Shown: piece by piece, positions 16,099-27,412 of the stretch
Layout: each line of letters starts with the position of its first letter
Numbering within the stretch: the stretch's first letter is position 1
Source: Serinicoccus profundi
GTDB taxonomy: Bacteria; Actinomycetota; Actinomycetes; Actinomycetales; Dermatophilaceae
Direction of reading: 5' to 3'
Length of the DNA: 64,000 nucleotides
Assembly: GCF_008001015.1 (NCBI RefSeq)
Contig: NZ_CP042862.1
Span: 868,001 to 932,000 of the forward strand
Notes under the pieces: model-generated
Told to the model about the DNA's origin: nothing
Databases searched by the model: none
The model's input: only the letters and a program-made list of their open reading frames with translations
Made by a program: the position numbers and the translations under genes

Positions 16099-18285
16099 GT
16101 GACGCAGCGCACCCCCTCCCTCGACCGTCTGGCGGCTGCCTACGGCATCGCGACCGAGTTCTGGGACTGGCAGGGTCGGCACGCCCACGTGCCCGACGAG
16201 ACGGTCGTCGCCGTCCTGGAGGCCCTGGGGGTCGACGTGAGCGGCGACTTCGTCGGGCGCGAGCTCGCCCGGGTCCAGGAGCGTGAGTGGCACCGGCTCC
16301 TCCCGCCGGCCGTGGTGCTCGCCCGCGGGGAGCGGCCCGTCGTCCCCGTCCACGTCGCCGAGGACGCGCAGCCGATCGCGACGCTGCATACCGAGGACGG
16401 TGCCGAGCACGACCTGGCGCTGGGCGAGGAGCAGGAGCGGCGCGAGGTCGGCGGCCGCGTGGTGCGTCAGGTCCTGCTCGACGTGCCCGCGGACCTGCCG
16501 CTGGGGTGGCACGAGGTCGTCGTCCGGGCCAGCGGCGAGCAGGCGCGCATGACGCTCGTCGTGACGCCGCCCCGGCTCGAGCTGCCCGCCGGTCTGGGCC
16601 GTGAGGGCGCCCAGGCGTGGGGTCTCATGACCCAGCTCTACGCCATGCGTTCGGGCGACTCGTGGGGGATCGGCGACCTGGCCGACCTCGCCGAGGCGGG
16701 CGCCTGGGCCGCGGGGCTCGGCGCCGACTTCGTGCTGGTCAACCCGCTGCACGCGGCCGAGCCGGTGGGGGAGATGGAGCCCTCGCCCTACCTCCCGACG
16801 AGCCGCCGTTTCGTCAACCCGCTCTACATCCGGGTCGAGGACGTGCCCGAGGTGGCCTACCTCTCCTCCGCCCAGCGCCAGCTCATCGAGTGGCACGCCG
16901 ACGACGCCCAGCGCTACCTCGCGCTCGACGTGCTCGAGCGCGCCTCCGTGTGGGCGGCCAAGGAGGCGGCGCTGCGACTGATCTACCGCCAGCCGCGCGC
17001 CCTGCGCCGGACCCGCGCCTTCCAGGCCTACGTCGGGCGGGAGGGTCAGGGCCTGGTCGACTTCGCCACCTGGTGCGCGATCAGCCAGGAGCACGGCACC
17101 TTCTGGCGGCAGTGGCCGACCGAGCTCCAGGACGCCCGGGGTGCGGCCGTCGAGGCATACCGGCAGCAGCACACCGACGAGGTGGAGTTCCACTGCTGGC
17201 TGCAGTGGGTGCTGGACGAGCAGCTCGGCCGGGTGCAGCGCGACCTCCTCGACACCGGGATGGCGCTGGGCGTCATCTCCGACCTCGCCGTCGGGGTCCA
17301 CCCGGACGGCGCCGACGCCTGGGGGCTCGGCGACGCGCTGGCCCGCGGGGTGACCGTCGGGGCGCCCGCGGACCAGTACAACCAGCTCGGGCAGGACTGG
17401 TCGCAGCCGCCGTGGCGCCCGGACAAGCTCGCCGAGCTGGGGTATGCCCCCTACCGCGAGATGGTGCGCGCCGCGCTGCGCCACAGCGGCGGGCTGCGGG
17501 TGGACCACGTCATCGGGCTCTTCCGCCTCTGGTGGATCCCCCAGGGCGACGAGCCCTTTCAGGGGACCTACGTGCGCTACGACCACGAGGCGATGATCGG
17601 CATCCTGCTGCTCGAGGCATACCGGGCCGGTGCCGTCGTCGTCGGTGAGGACCTCGGCACGGTCGAGCCGTGGGTGCGCGACTACCTGCGCGACCGCGGG
17701 GTGATGGGCACCTCGATCCTGTGGTTCGAGCGCGACTGGGACGGCGACGGGGGGCTGCTGGACCCCGAGGATTACCGCGAGCTGTGCCTGGCGACGGTCA
17801 CCACCCACGACCTGCCGCCGACCGCGGGCTACCTCGAGGGCGTCCACATCGACCTGCGCTCGCGGCTGGGCCTGCTGGACCGGCCCCTGGAGGAGGAGCA
17901 GGAGGAGGAAGAGCGCTCCCGCGAGGAGGTGCTCACCGACCTGCGTCGCCGGGGGCTGCTGCGTGAGGGAGCCGGGGTGGAGGAGCAGGTCGAGGCGCTG
18001 CACGCCTTCCTCACCCGGACCCCGGCCAAGCTGCTGGGCGTGAGCATCAGCGACCTCGCCGGCGACAAGCGGGTCATCAACCAGCCCGGCACCGATGAGG
18101 AGTACCCCAACTGGCGCGTGCCCCTCGCAGGCCCCGAGGGTCGCCCGGTGCTGCTCGAGGAGCTCATCACCTGGCGCACCGCCCGCCGCCTCGCCCGGAC
18201 GGTCGAGGAAGGCACGGGCCGCACGGGTCCGGCCGGTGGTGCGGCGAGGAGCGAGGCTGCCGGGGGCGAGGCTGCCGGGCGCTGA
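16099..18285 (+). CDS. malQ: 4-alpha-glucanotransferase (amylomaltase)
   Basis: A 728-residue GH77 enzyme transferring glucan chains between maltodextrins. Residues about 1-160 form the extra N-terminal beta domain seen in actinobacterial MalQ. GH77 signatures follow: RSGDSWGIGDLADL, GADFVLVNPLHA, PYLPTSRRFVNPLYI, LRVDHVIGLFRLWWIP with the catalytic Asp, VVVGEDLGTVEPWV with the catalytic Glu and TTHDLPPTAGY. The GTG at 16099 gives the expected length. The last 30 residues are Gly/Ala-rich. It converges on pepN across a repeat field. Confidence 0.95.
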   Translation: MTQRTPSLDRLAAAYGIATEFWDWQGRHAHVPDETVVAVLEALGVDVSGDFVGRELARVQEREWHRLLPPAVVLARGERPVVPVHVAEDAQPIATLHTEDGAEHDLALGEEQERREVGGRVVRQVLLDVPADLPLGWHEVVVRASGEQARMTLVVTPPRLELPAGLGREGAQAWGLMTQLYAMRSGDSWGIGDLADLAEAGAWAAGLGADFVLVNPLHAAEPVGEMEPSPYLPTSRRFVNPLYIRVEDVPEVAYLSSAQRQLIEWHADDAQRYLALDVLERASVWAAKEAALRLIYRQPRALRRTRAFQAYVGREGQGLVDFATWCAISQEHGTFWRQWPTELQDARGAAVEAYRQQHTDEVEFHCWLQWVLDEQLGRVQRDLLDTGMALGVISDLAVGVHPDGADAWGLGDALARGVTVGAPADQYNQLGQDWSQPPWRPDKLAELGYAPYREMVRAALRHSGGLRVDHVIGLFRLWWIPQGDEPFQGTYVRYDHEAMIGILLLEAYRAGAVVVGEDLGTVEPWVRDYLRDRGVMGTSILWFERDWDGDGGLLDPEDYRELCLATVTTHDLPPTAGYLEGVHIDLRSRLGLLDRPLEEEQEEEERSREEVLTDLRRRGLLREGAGVEEQVEALHAFLTRTPAKLLGVSISDLAGDKRVINQPGTDEEYPNWRVPLAGPEGRPVLLEELITWRTARRLARTVEEGTGRTGPAGGAARSEAAGGEAAGR

Positions 18286-18289
18286 CCGC

Positions 18290-18960
18290 CCTGCCGCGTG
18301 CTGACCCCGGGGACCCGCTCCACCGACCCCGAGGACCCGCCCCGCCGGGTCCGCGCCCCGGCCCGGGTCCGTGAGACGGCATACCCCTACGGTCACACCG
18401 GTCCCGTGCGCACCATGGTGCCGGGATATCGGGATGTGCGCGGGATCACGACCCCCGCAGATCCCGACTTCCAGGCAGTCTGTGGCGCGTGTGACGGACG
18501 GGAGTTGAGCGGGCGCGGACGGGGCGAGGCGCGCTCGGCTGGCGAGGCGGCATACAGCTGAGGTCACGCCTGTCCCAGCGGCAACGGGTTGCCGGGGAAA
18601 GTGGGATCTGCGCGAGGGAACGCCCCTCGCAGATCCTGATATCCCGGCAGTCTGTGGCGGGTGTGACGAGCGTGAGTTGCGCGGGTGCGGTGGGCCAGGG
18701 CCGGGAGCGGCGCCCCGCGCTGACCGACCCTGCCGCGTGCTGAGCCTGGGGACCCGCTCCGCCCGCAGCCGCCCACTCAGCGCTGCCCCGCCGTGCCCGC
18801 GCCTCGGCCCATGGGGCGGCATCCCCTGAGGTCACACCGGTCCCAGGAGCACCGGGTTGCCGGGGATAGTGGGATCTGCGCGGGATGACGACCCGCGCAG
18901 ATCCCGATTTCCGAGCAGCCTGTGGCGCGTGTGACGGACGCGACTCGAGGGGCGCGGATC
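18290..18960. repeat. Field of three diverged ~140-bp intergenic repeats with hairpin cores
   Basis: Copies lie near 18378-18510, 18548-18690 and 18822-18955. Each runs GGTCAC-CC-GTCCC, a GGGATCTGCGCGGG-type hairpin, then GTGTGACG. The third copy has a perfect 14-bp stem (18871-18884 with 18892-18905). A further shared stretch, CTGCCGCGTGCTGA, occurs at 18292 and 18730, so copies one and three have long flanks in common. The field fills the 700 bp between convergent malQ and pepN; no gene is visible in it. Confidence 0.8.
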
Positions 18961-18992
18961 CGGGCGTGGCCCCGGTATGCCGCGCCGCCCGG

Positions 18993-21560
<2,568 letters not shown>

Positions 21561-21880
21561 CGATGGCCTCCAGGGGGATGTCGGGTCTGCGGACGGGTTC
21601 AGGGTATGCGGCGCCCGGCTCCGAGGTGGCGTACCCCACGACGGTCGCAGCCGACCTCGTCTACGGGGCAAGATGCTCTTGACCCAATCTTGACCGGAAA
21701 TTCACCTTCCAAGTCCGACAATCTTGTTGCTTCCCGCGGCCCCGGGGGGGGGGATACTCATTGTGGGATGTCCGATGTGTCGACATGGGCGGATGTCCGC
21801 GGCGCGTTCATCGTCTGGTCTTGCAGGCAACCGCTGGACCGCATCACCACCCTCTTCACGTTAGTGATCGGATCTCTGTC
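21561..21880. promoter_or_regulatory. AT-richer promoter region of the secreted-protein/ABC operon, with TCTTGACC repeats and a G10 tract
   Basis: About 320 bp without a gene. TCTTGACC occurs twice (21677-21684 and 21688-21695), exactly 11 bp apart, one helical turn, as expected for a protein binding direct repeats; each contains a TTGACC -35-like hexamer. A run of ten G residues lies at 21744-21753, followed at once by GATACT (-10-like, 21753-21758). The region is distinctly richer in A/T than its surroundings. Exact promoter positions are not certain. Confidence 0.5.
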
Positions 21881-22309
21881 ATGAGACGTACCCAGTTGAC
21901 CCAGTTCATCACTCTCTCCGTCGCGGCCCTCCTCACCACCGCGGTCCTTTCGCCGATGCCCGCGGCCGGTGTGCAGCCGACCGCTCCGCAGGCTCCGGCT
22001 GCCGAGATGGCCGCCGTTCCCCCGCCACCTCCGCCCGGCGCCTGCGGTGCGCCATACATCATCACGACCTCGGGAGCAGAGGCGCAGGTGCGAGAGTGCC
22101 GAGACACCAGCGGGAACATCCGTGTGAACGGTAACGTCCTGGACACCGCCAGTGACGGTCAGTGCGCCCAGGTCTACGCGACCTACAACGTCTCTCCTGC
22201 CACGGACTACAGCCCGCGTGCCTGTCCGAAGGGGACCCGCGTCTACTTCACGTTCCCATGGCGGGCCGGGACGAACGCGTACATTTTCCTGCGTGAGTTC
22301 GACGTCTGA
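21881..22309 (+). CDS. Small secreted cysteine-containing protein
   Basis: A 142-residue protein with a Sec signal peptide: MRRTQLTQF, hydrophobic core (ITLSVAALLTTAVL), and cleavage probably near AAG-VQ or APA-AEM. Next come a polyproline stretch (six Pro) and a compact C-terminal domain with four Cys (ACGAPY, VRECRD, GQCAQ, RACPKGT), suggesting two disulfides and a beta-rich fold. Similar small secreted proteins occur in streptomycetes, without known function. ATG 21881 is chosen over upstream starts because it begins the signal peptide. It overlaps or abuts the ABC gene start, so the exporter is probably connected with it. Confidence 0.75.
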   Translation: MRRTQLTQFITLSVAALLTTAVLSPMPAAGVQPTAPQAPAAEMAAVPPPPPPGACGAPYIITTSGAEAQVRECRDTSGNIRVNGNVLDTASDGQCAQVYATYNVSPATDYSPRACPKGTRVYFTFPWRAGTNAYIFLREFDV

Positions 22310-22310
22310 G

Positions 22311-23006
22311 GTGCGGGACGACCGACCGCGATCGGTCGGGGTGCGGTGCCGGGGGCTCTCCAAGGCCTACCGGCACCGACCCGTGCTGAGCGACATGGCC
22401 CTCTCGGCCGAGCCCGGGGAGGTGGTGGCGGTGACCGGTGCCAGCGGTTCCGGGAAGTCAACCCTCTTGCTCATCCTGGCCGGGCTCCTGGCGCCGGAGA
22501 GCGGTGAAATCACCATCGACGGTACCGACATCTGGGGCCTCGGTGAGGACGAGCGCACGTCCTTCCGTCTCGCTCACATCGGGCTGGTCTTCCAGTTCGG
22601 GCAGCTCGTCGGGGAGCTGACGACACTCGACAACGTCCGTCTCCCCCTCCTGCTCAGCGGCCGGGATCGGGGGTCGGCCACGGCCACCGCCCACGGCCTG
22701 CTCGAGGAACTCGGCATCGAGGAGGTGGCAGGACACTATCCGCACCAGCTGTCGGGAGGGCAGGAACAGCGGACGGCCATCGCCAGGGCGTTGGCGCTCG
22801 ACCCGGTGGTGGTCCTCGCGGATGAGCCCACCGGTGCTTTGGACACCGCAGCCTCCCGCGCCGTGCTGGGCCTGCTTCTGGAGGCGGCCCGCGCTCGTGA
22901 CGCGACCGTCGTCATCGCCACCCACGACGACCGCATCGCAGACTCCGCTGACCGGCGCCTCCACCTGTCCGACGGTCGACTCGTCACCGGCGGCCGGACA
23001 CGATGA
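22311..23006 (+). CDS. ABC transporter ATP-binding protein (MacB/LolD type)
   Basis: A 231-residue ATPase: Walker A GASGSGKST, Q-loop VFQFGQL, signature LSGGQEQR (a small change from LSGGQQQR), Walker B VVVLADEPTGALD and the switch THD. It belongs to the LolD/MacB/FtsE group that works with FtsX-type permeases to extract or export lipoproteins and peptides. GTG 22311 follows the previous stop by one base; GTG 22293 is an alternative that would overlap it by 17 bp. The stop overlaps the permease ATG (ATGA). Confidence 0.9.
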   Translation: MRDDRPRSVGVRCRGLSKAYRHRPVLSDMALSAEPGEVVAVTGASGSGKSTLLLILAGLLAPESGEITIDGTDIWGLGEDERTSFRLAHIGLVFQFGQLVGELTTLDNVRLPLLLSGRDRGSATATAHGLLEELGIEEVAGHYPHQLSGGQEQRTAIARALALDPVVVLADEPTGALDTAASRAVLGLLLEAARARDATVVIATHDDRIADSADRRLHLSDGRLVTGGRTR

Positions 23007-25282
23007 CCCGGTGGCTGCTCAGCCGGCTGTGGCGGGGGGCGGGGCCGTGGCAGTGGCTGCTCGGCGGCGTGCTCCTGTCGACGGTGGCGCTCGCGACCCT
23101 GGTGGTCCTCTTCCTCGCCAGCATCCCGGTGGCCCTCGACCGGCAGGAGAACCGTCTCGCCTGGACGCAGCCCGCGGACTGGACGCAACAGGCAGACCCG
23201 CAACAGGACCCGGACTACGTCATGGTGAACACCGTCCGAGACGAGGTGGGGGGCCTGGATGTTCTCGTGGTCAACACGGCTGTCCACGGTGCGGGCATAC
23301 CTCCGCCGTCGGGGGTGGGTCGCTTCCCGGACCCCGGTGACGTCATGCTGTCACCTGCCCTCCACGACCTGTTGACGGCCAGGGACGACCTTGATCGCTA
23401 CGGTCGCAGCGCCGGAATGCTCGCACCCGAGGCGTTGGCCGGCCCCACCGCCCTGATGGCTGTGCGAGGCACAGAGCCCGACCAGCTCTCGCCCGTCGCG
23501 GTTCCGGTGCTCAGCCTGGCGGTGTCACGTGGCACCACCCTGCCGGCGACGCTGGCGCTGACCCTGACGCTCGCCGGTGTCGCGATGCTGACCCCGCCCC
23601 TGCTCCTGGCCTATGTCTCCACGAGGGCCGCGAGCCGGAGCCGCCAGCGCCAGACGGCGGCTTTGGTCATCGCCGGGGCACCACGGCGTCTGCTGACCCG
23701 GCTGGTCGCCGTTGAGGCGGCGACGGGTGCCGTGCTCGGCACGGCCGTCGGCCTGGGTGCCTTCCTGCTGGTGCGCGGGCTGGTGGCGCCGCTCGTCGTC
23801 GAAGCGCCAGCGCCCTTCGCCGCCGACCTCGTGCCGCCGTGGCCGGTGACCGTCCTCACTGTTCTCCTCCTCCCCCTGGGCGTGGCAGCCATCTCGGTCC
23901 GCACGGCCAGGCGCACCGTCCAGGAGCCGCTGGCGGCACGGGTCACCGCCCGTGAGCCCGGTGGCACCTGGCGGTGGGCAGCCGCAGGGGTGCTCGTCCT
24001 GCTCGCGGGTGTCGTGGGTGGGGCGTCCGGGGTGCTGCCCAGGTCACAGGCCGTCCTGGCGGCCATGGCATCCGGCGCGGTCTTCCTGCTGTGCGTCGCC
24101 CCGGCCCTATGCCGTGGGATCGGGGCCGCCCTGCTCCGCTCCTCGCGGGGTACGGCCCTGCTCGCGGGCGGGTCCCTCGCGGCGGCCCCTCGTGCGGCCG
24201 CCAGGATGGTCTCGACCGCTGTCCTGGCCGTCTTCGTCGCCTCGACCTTCGTCATCGCCTTCCCGACGGCCGTCGACGCCTCCTACCGCGACCAACCGGT
24301 GATCGAGCAGTCCGCGGACACGGTCTCGGTCGAGCTGCTGGCGTCCCCGCCCCCGCAGGTCCAGCAGCTGGTCGAGCGGATCGCCGGTCTTGCTCAGGTC
24401 GAGGCGGTGGCTGCGGTGGTGACGGGCCAGGTCCAGACCGGACGGTCCGCCCTGGCCGTCTGGATCGGGGACTGTCAGGCCATCGTCGAGGCCGCCGCCA
24501 TGGATCCGTCGTCATGCTCGGGCCGTGCCGTCAGCCAGACCCCCCTCGCGGAGTCCGAGCTGGCCGGCGCAGGGGAGGTGGAGATCACCGGCCTGCCCCC
24601 TGCCGAGGTGACCTCTCTGGTCGCCGTCCCGGACTTCGACGCGCCCTCGTCGCTGGCCCTCCCCGTGGACCGGGCGGTCAGCCTGAGCACGTCCCCCGCT
24701 GCCGTCGACCGGCCCCAGATCATCGTGGACGTGGGCACCGCCGAGCTGGATGCGTCGGCCTTCCGGCCGACCCTCGTGACCGTCGGGCTGAGCGATGCGG
24801 AGGCTGTGGAGGACGTCCGCGAGCTCGCTCTCGCCGTGGATCCCACCGCGCAGGTGACGACGCGCGCCAGCTCCCAGGAGGGCTTCGACGGTGGTCTGCG
24901 TCGCTATTACTGGCTGATGACCTGGGGAGCTGTGCTGACGATGCTCACCGCGGCGGCAGGTGTCTTCACGGGTGCGGTCTCGGACCACATCGAACGGGCC
25001 CGCGTGACATCGGTGCTGTGGGCGCTCGGGACGCCGCGCGGCACGCTGCGCCGCGCCGCCCTCCTGGCGATCCTGGCCCCGCTCGTCGTGCTGTCCGTGC
25101 TCGCCTCGCTGCTCGGAGTGCTGAGCGCCACGATGATCATTCCCGGCACGTCCCCCGCCTGGGCGGCCCTACGAGGACTGTGGCCGGTCTGGCTGGGGCT
25201 GGGCCTGACCGGGGCGGCCGGCGGGGCGGCCTCCTGGCTGCTCGGGGCCACCTCGGCGACCCAGCACATCCGTCACGAGTGA
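23003..25282 (+). CDS. FtsX-domain ABC permease
   Basis: A 759-residue membrane protein. TM1 near residues 18-42 precedes a ~125-residue external domain; TM2-TM4 (about 175-305) form the first FtsX domain; two TM segments follow (about 325-370); another external domain spans about 430-640; the last three TM helices (about 645-755) form the second FtsX domain (MTWGAVLTMLTAAAGVFTGAV, ALGTPRGTLRRAALL). It is the partner of the preceding ATPase. No peptidase domain is present. Together with the secreted protein this looks like a dedicated export or sensing unit. Confidence 0.88.
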   Translation: MTRWLLSRLWRGAGPWQWLLGGVLLSTVALATLVVLFLASIPVALDRQENRLAWTQPADWTQQADPQQDPDYVMVNTVRDEVGGLDVLVVNTAVHGAGIPPPSGVGRFPDPGDVMLSPALHDLLTARDDLDRYGRSAGMLAPEALAGPTALMAVRGTEPDQLSPVAVPVLSLAVSRGTTLPATLALTLTLAGVAMLTPPLLLAYVSTRAASRSRQRQTAALVIAGAPRRLLTRLVAVEAATGAVLGTAVGLGAFLLVRGLVAPLVVEAPAPFAADLVPPWPVTVLTVLLLPLGVAAISVRTARRTVQEPLAARVTAREPGGTWRWAAAGVLVLLAGVVGGASGVLPRSQAVLAAMASGAVFLLCVAPALCRGIGAALLRSSRGTALLAGGSLAAAPRAAARMVSTAVLAVFVASTFVIAFPTAVDASYRDQPVIEQSADTVSVELLASPPPQVQQLVERIAGLAQVEAVAAVVTGQVQTGRSALAVWIGDCQAIVEAAAMDPSSCSGRAVSQTPLAESELAGAGEVEITGLPPAEVTSLVAVPDFDAPSSLALPVDRAVSLSTSPAAVDRPQIIVDVGTAELDASAFRPTLVTVGLSDAEAVEDVRELALAVDPTAQVTTRASSQEGFDGGLRRYYWLMTWGAVLTMLTAAAGVFTGAVSDHIERARVTSVLWALGTPRGTLRRAALLAILAPLVVLSVLASLLGVLSATMIIPGTSPAWAALRGLWPVWLGLGLTGAAGGAASWLLGATSATQHIRHE

Positions 25283-25332
25283 CGGCCCGGGCCGATCGAC
25301 GCGGTGCGTCGGCCTGGTGGGACGATGGCGTC

Positions 25333-25953
25333 ATGACGACACACGCCGAGATGTTCTTCGACCCGCTCTGCCCCTGGGCCTGGATGACCTCCCGCTGGCT
25401 CCTCGAGGCGGCGCAGGTCCGCGACCTCGAGATCACCTGGTCGGTGATGAGCCTGTCGGTGCTCAACGAGGGCCGCGACCTCGACGAGGACTACCAGGCG
25501 ATGCTCGACCGCGCCTGGGGCCCGGTCCGGACCATCATCGCTGCCACGGCCGACCTCACCGACGACGAGGCCAACGACCTGCGCAAGAAGATGTACGACG
25601 CCTACGGCCAGCGCATCCACCTCGACGGGCGCGGCAGCGAGGACCTCGACGCCATCACCGTGGAGGTCCTGGAGGAGCTGGGCCTGGACGCCGACCTCGC
25701 GCGCGCCGGGGAGACCGACGCCCACGACGAGGCGCTGCGCGCCAGCCACCAGCGGGCCATCGACCTCGTGGGCGACGACGTGGGCACCCCGGTCGTCCGG
25801 GTCGAGGACGTCGCCTTCTTCGGGCCGGTCGTCACCCCCGCCCCCAAGGGCGAGGCCGCCGGCCGACTGTGGGACGGCTGCCTCCTCGTGGCGGGCACGC
25901 CCGGCTTCTACGAGATCAAGCGGACCCGCAGCGTGGGCCCGGACTTCAGCTGA
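25333..25953 (+). CDS. DsbA-family, Rv2466c-like (mycothiol-dependent) reductase
   Basis: A 206-residue thioredoxin-fold protein with a helical insertion. The N-terminal FFDPLCPWAW and the later DVGTPVVRV, AFFGPVVTP and EIKRTRS are characteristic of the mycobacterial nitroreductase Rv2466c family, which uses mycothiol. The active site reads C-P-W-A instead of C-P-W-C, so the resolving cysteine is absent; a monothiol mechanism would be required. ATG 25333 fits family length. It precedes rpiB by 13 bp and probably shares its transcript. Confidence 0.85.
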   Translation: MTTHAEMFFDPLCPWAWMTSRWLLEAAQVRDLEITWSVMSLSVLNEGRDLDEDYQAMLDRAWGPVRTIIAATADLTDDEANDLRKKMYDAYGQRIHLDGRGSEDLDAITVEVLEELGLDADLARAGETDAHDEALRASHQRAIDLVGDDVGTPVVRVEDVAFFGPVVTPAPKGEAAGRLWDGCLLVAGTPGFYEIKRTRSVGPDFS

Positions 25954-25966
25954 GGAAGAGGTCGAC

Positions 25967-26434
25967 ATGAGGGTGCACATCGGCGGCGACCACGCGGCCT
26001 ACGAGCTGCAACGCGACCTCGTCACGTGGCTCGGTGAGCAGGGCCACGACGTGGTCGACCACGGACCGGCCGGGTATGACGCGCAGGACGACTACCCCGT
26101 CTTCGTGCTGCGTGCCGCACAGGCCGTCGCCGAGGATCAGGACTCCCTCGGGATCGTCCTCGGCGGCTCGGGCAACGGCGAGCAGATGGCGGCCAACAAG
26201 GTTCCCGGCATCCGTGCCGGCCTCGCCTACAACCCCGAGCTCGCACGGCTCACCCGGGAGCACAACGACGCCCGCGTCGTCGCGATCGGTGCGCGGATGC
26301 ATACCCAGGAGGAGGCACGGGCCATCGTCGAGGCCTTCCTCGCGACCCCCTTCTCGGGCGACGAGCGCCACCAGCGGCGGATCGACATGATGAGCGCCTA
26401 CGAGGCCGACGGGACCCTGCCCCCGCTGGCCTGA
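25967..26434 (+). CDS. rpiB: Ribose-5-phosphate isomerase B
   Basis: A 155-residue RpiB/LacA-type isomerase interconverting ribose-5- and ribulose-5-phosphate. It begins MRVHIGGDHAAYELQ and contains GIVLGGSGNGEQMAANK, the phosphate and anion-hole region, and HNDARVVAIGARM. Actinobacterial RpiB uses Glu instead of the Cys found in E. coli, which fits the GNGEQ here. It follows the Rv2466c-like gene closely and ends in a strong terminator. Confidence 0.95.
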   Translation: MRVHIGGDHAAYELQRDLVTWLGEQGHDVVDHGPAGYDAQDDYPVFVLRAAQAVAEDQDSLGIVLGGSGNGEQMAANKVPGIRAGLAYNPELARLTREHNDARVVAIGARMHTQEEARAIVEAFLATPFSGDERHQRRIDMMSAYEADGTLPPLA

Positions 26435-26444
26435 GCTGCGACAC

Positions 26445-26479
26445 GAGAACCCCCGCCCGGTGTCAGGGCGGGGGTTCTC
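26445..26479. terminator. Strong hairpin terminator after rpiB
   Basis: A perfect 14-bp stem (GAGAACCCCCGCCC, 26445-26458, with 26466-26479) around a 7-base loop. It lies between the convergent rpiB and MT0933-type gene and can serve both directions. Confidence 0.85.
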
Positions 26480-26498
26480 GGCGTCGGGCTGGGAGCGC

Positions 26499-26705
26499 TC
26501 AGGCGGGGTTCTCCCCGCCGCCCTCGCCCTCGACCCCACCGAACTGGTCGGCCCGCTCGTTGGCGAAGTCCTGCGCCTTGTCGACGTGCTCGGAGTGCTC
26601 GCCGCCGGTCCTGTCGTCGACGAAGTCACCGGACTGCTCGACGCCCTGGTCGATCTTGTCGTCGTGCTGACTGGCCATGTCCTTGGCCTTGTCCATGAAA
26701 CCCAT
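26499..26705 (-). CDS. MT0933/Rv0909-type small antitoxin-like protein
   Basis: A 68-residue, highly charged helical protein starting MGFMDKAKDMASQHDDKIDQG, with DFVDDRTGGEHSEHVDKAQDF. This matches the MT0933_antitox family. The family is named for a mycobacterial antitoxin, but many stand-alone members exist, and no toxin gene is adjacent here, so a toxin-antitoxin role is not supported. ATG 26705 has GGAAGG upstream at about 8-9 bases; an ATG nine bases earlier is possible. Confidence 0.85.
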   Translation of the reverse strand: MGFMDKAKDMASQHDDKIDQGVEQSGDFVDDRTGGEHSEHVDKAQDFANERADQFGGVEGEGGGENPA

Positions 26706-26828
26706 CGGGGCCATCCTTCCCATCGGTTCCGGCACCCGGGTCGGGCACCGCTGGCGTTCTTCACCAAACCACACGTCGCGGCGGCTGTCGACCCGTCCCC
26801 GATGCCCCGGACGTGCTGTGATGGGCCG

Positions 26829-27380
26829 ATGAAGATCGGCATCATCACCGGATCGGTCCGCGACGGACGCAAGGGCGAGAGCGTGACGAGGTGGGTGCAC
26901 GAGCTCGCGTCGCAGCGCGAGGGTGAGGTGACCTACGAGCTCGTCGACCTCAAGAGTTTCGACGTGCCGCTGCTGGAGTGGGAGAAGGTGCCCGGAGGGG
27001 CCAAGAAGAAGTACCCCCACGACTCGGTGCTCGCCTGGAGCGCCGCGATCGACGCCTGCGACGGCTTCGTCCTGGTCACCCCGGAGTACAACCACTCCGT
27101 GCCCGGCGCGCTGAAGAACGCCGTCGACTGGCTGTACCCCGAGTGGGCCGGCAAGGCCGCCGCCCTGGTGTCCTACGGCGCGGAGTCCGGGGTGCGGGCG
27201 GTCGAGCACTGGCGGCAGATCCTGGCCAACTTCAGCATGGTCGTCGTCCGCCAGCAGGTGTCGATGTCGACCTTCGAGGAGTTCGACGATGCGCAGGTGA
27301 AGCCGCTCGAGCGCCGGGCCGAGGAACTCGCCACTGCCCTGGACCAGCTCGAGGAGGCGACCCGGCGCCAGCAGGCCTGA
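26829..27380 (+). CDS. NAD(P)H-dependent FMN reductase family protein
   Basis: A 183-residue flavodoxin-like protein. GIITGSVRDGRKGESVTRWV provides the FMN phosphate loop, and VTPEYNHSVPGALKNAVDWL is the signature of the NADPH-dependent FMN reductase/azoreductase family; YGAESGVRAVEHW is also typical. It transfers electrons to flavin or quinone acceptors; the true substrate is unknown. It ends 33 bp before the convergent tRNA-Gly. Confidence 0.9.
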   Translation: MKIGIITGSVRDGRKGESVTRWVHELASQREGEVTYELVDLKSFDVPLLEWEKVPGGAKKKYPHDSVLAWSAAIDACDGFVLVTPEYNHSVPGALKNAVDWLYPEWAGKAAALVSYGAESGVRAVEHWRQILANFSMVVVRQQVSMSTFEEFDDAQVKPLERRAEELATALDQLEEATRRQQA

Positions 27381-27412
27381 GCCGACCGCCGTGCGCCGAG
27401 GCCGGACGGGGA

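Noticed and set aside
21881-22309. Lactococcin-972 family bacteriocin precursor
   Set aside because: Gene order is similar, but the mature sequence lacks the family's Gly-Trp/Tyr pattern and has four Cys instead.
26499-26705. Toxin-antitoxin locus
   Set aside because: The MT0933-type protein stands alone; neighbours are RpiB and an FMN reductase, with no toxin candidate.
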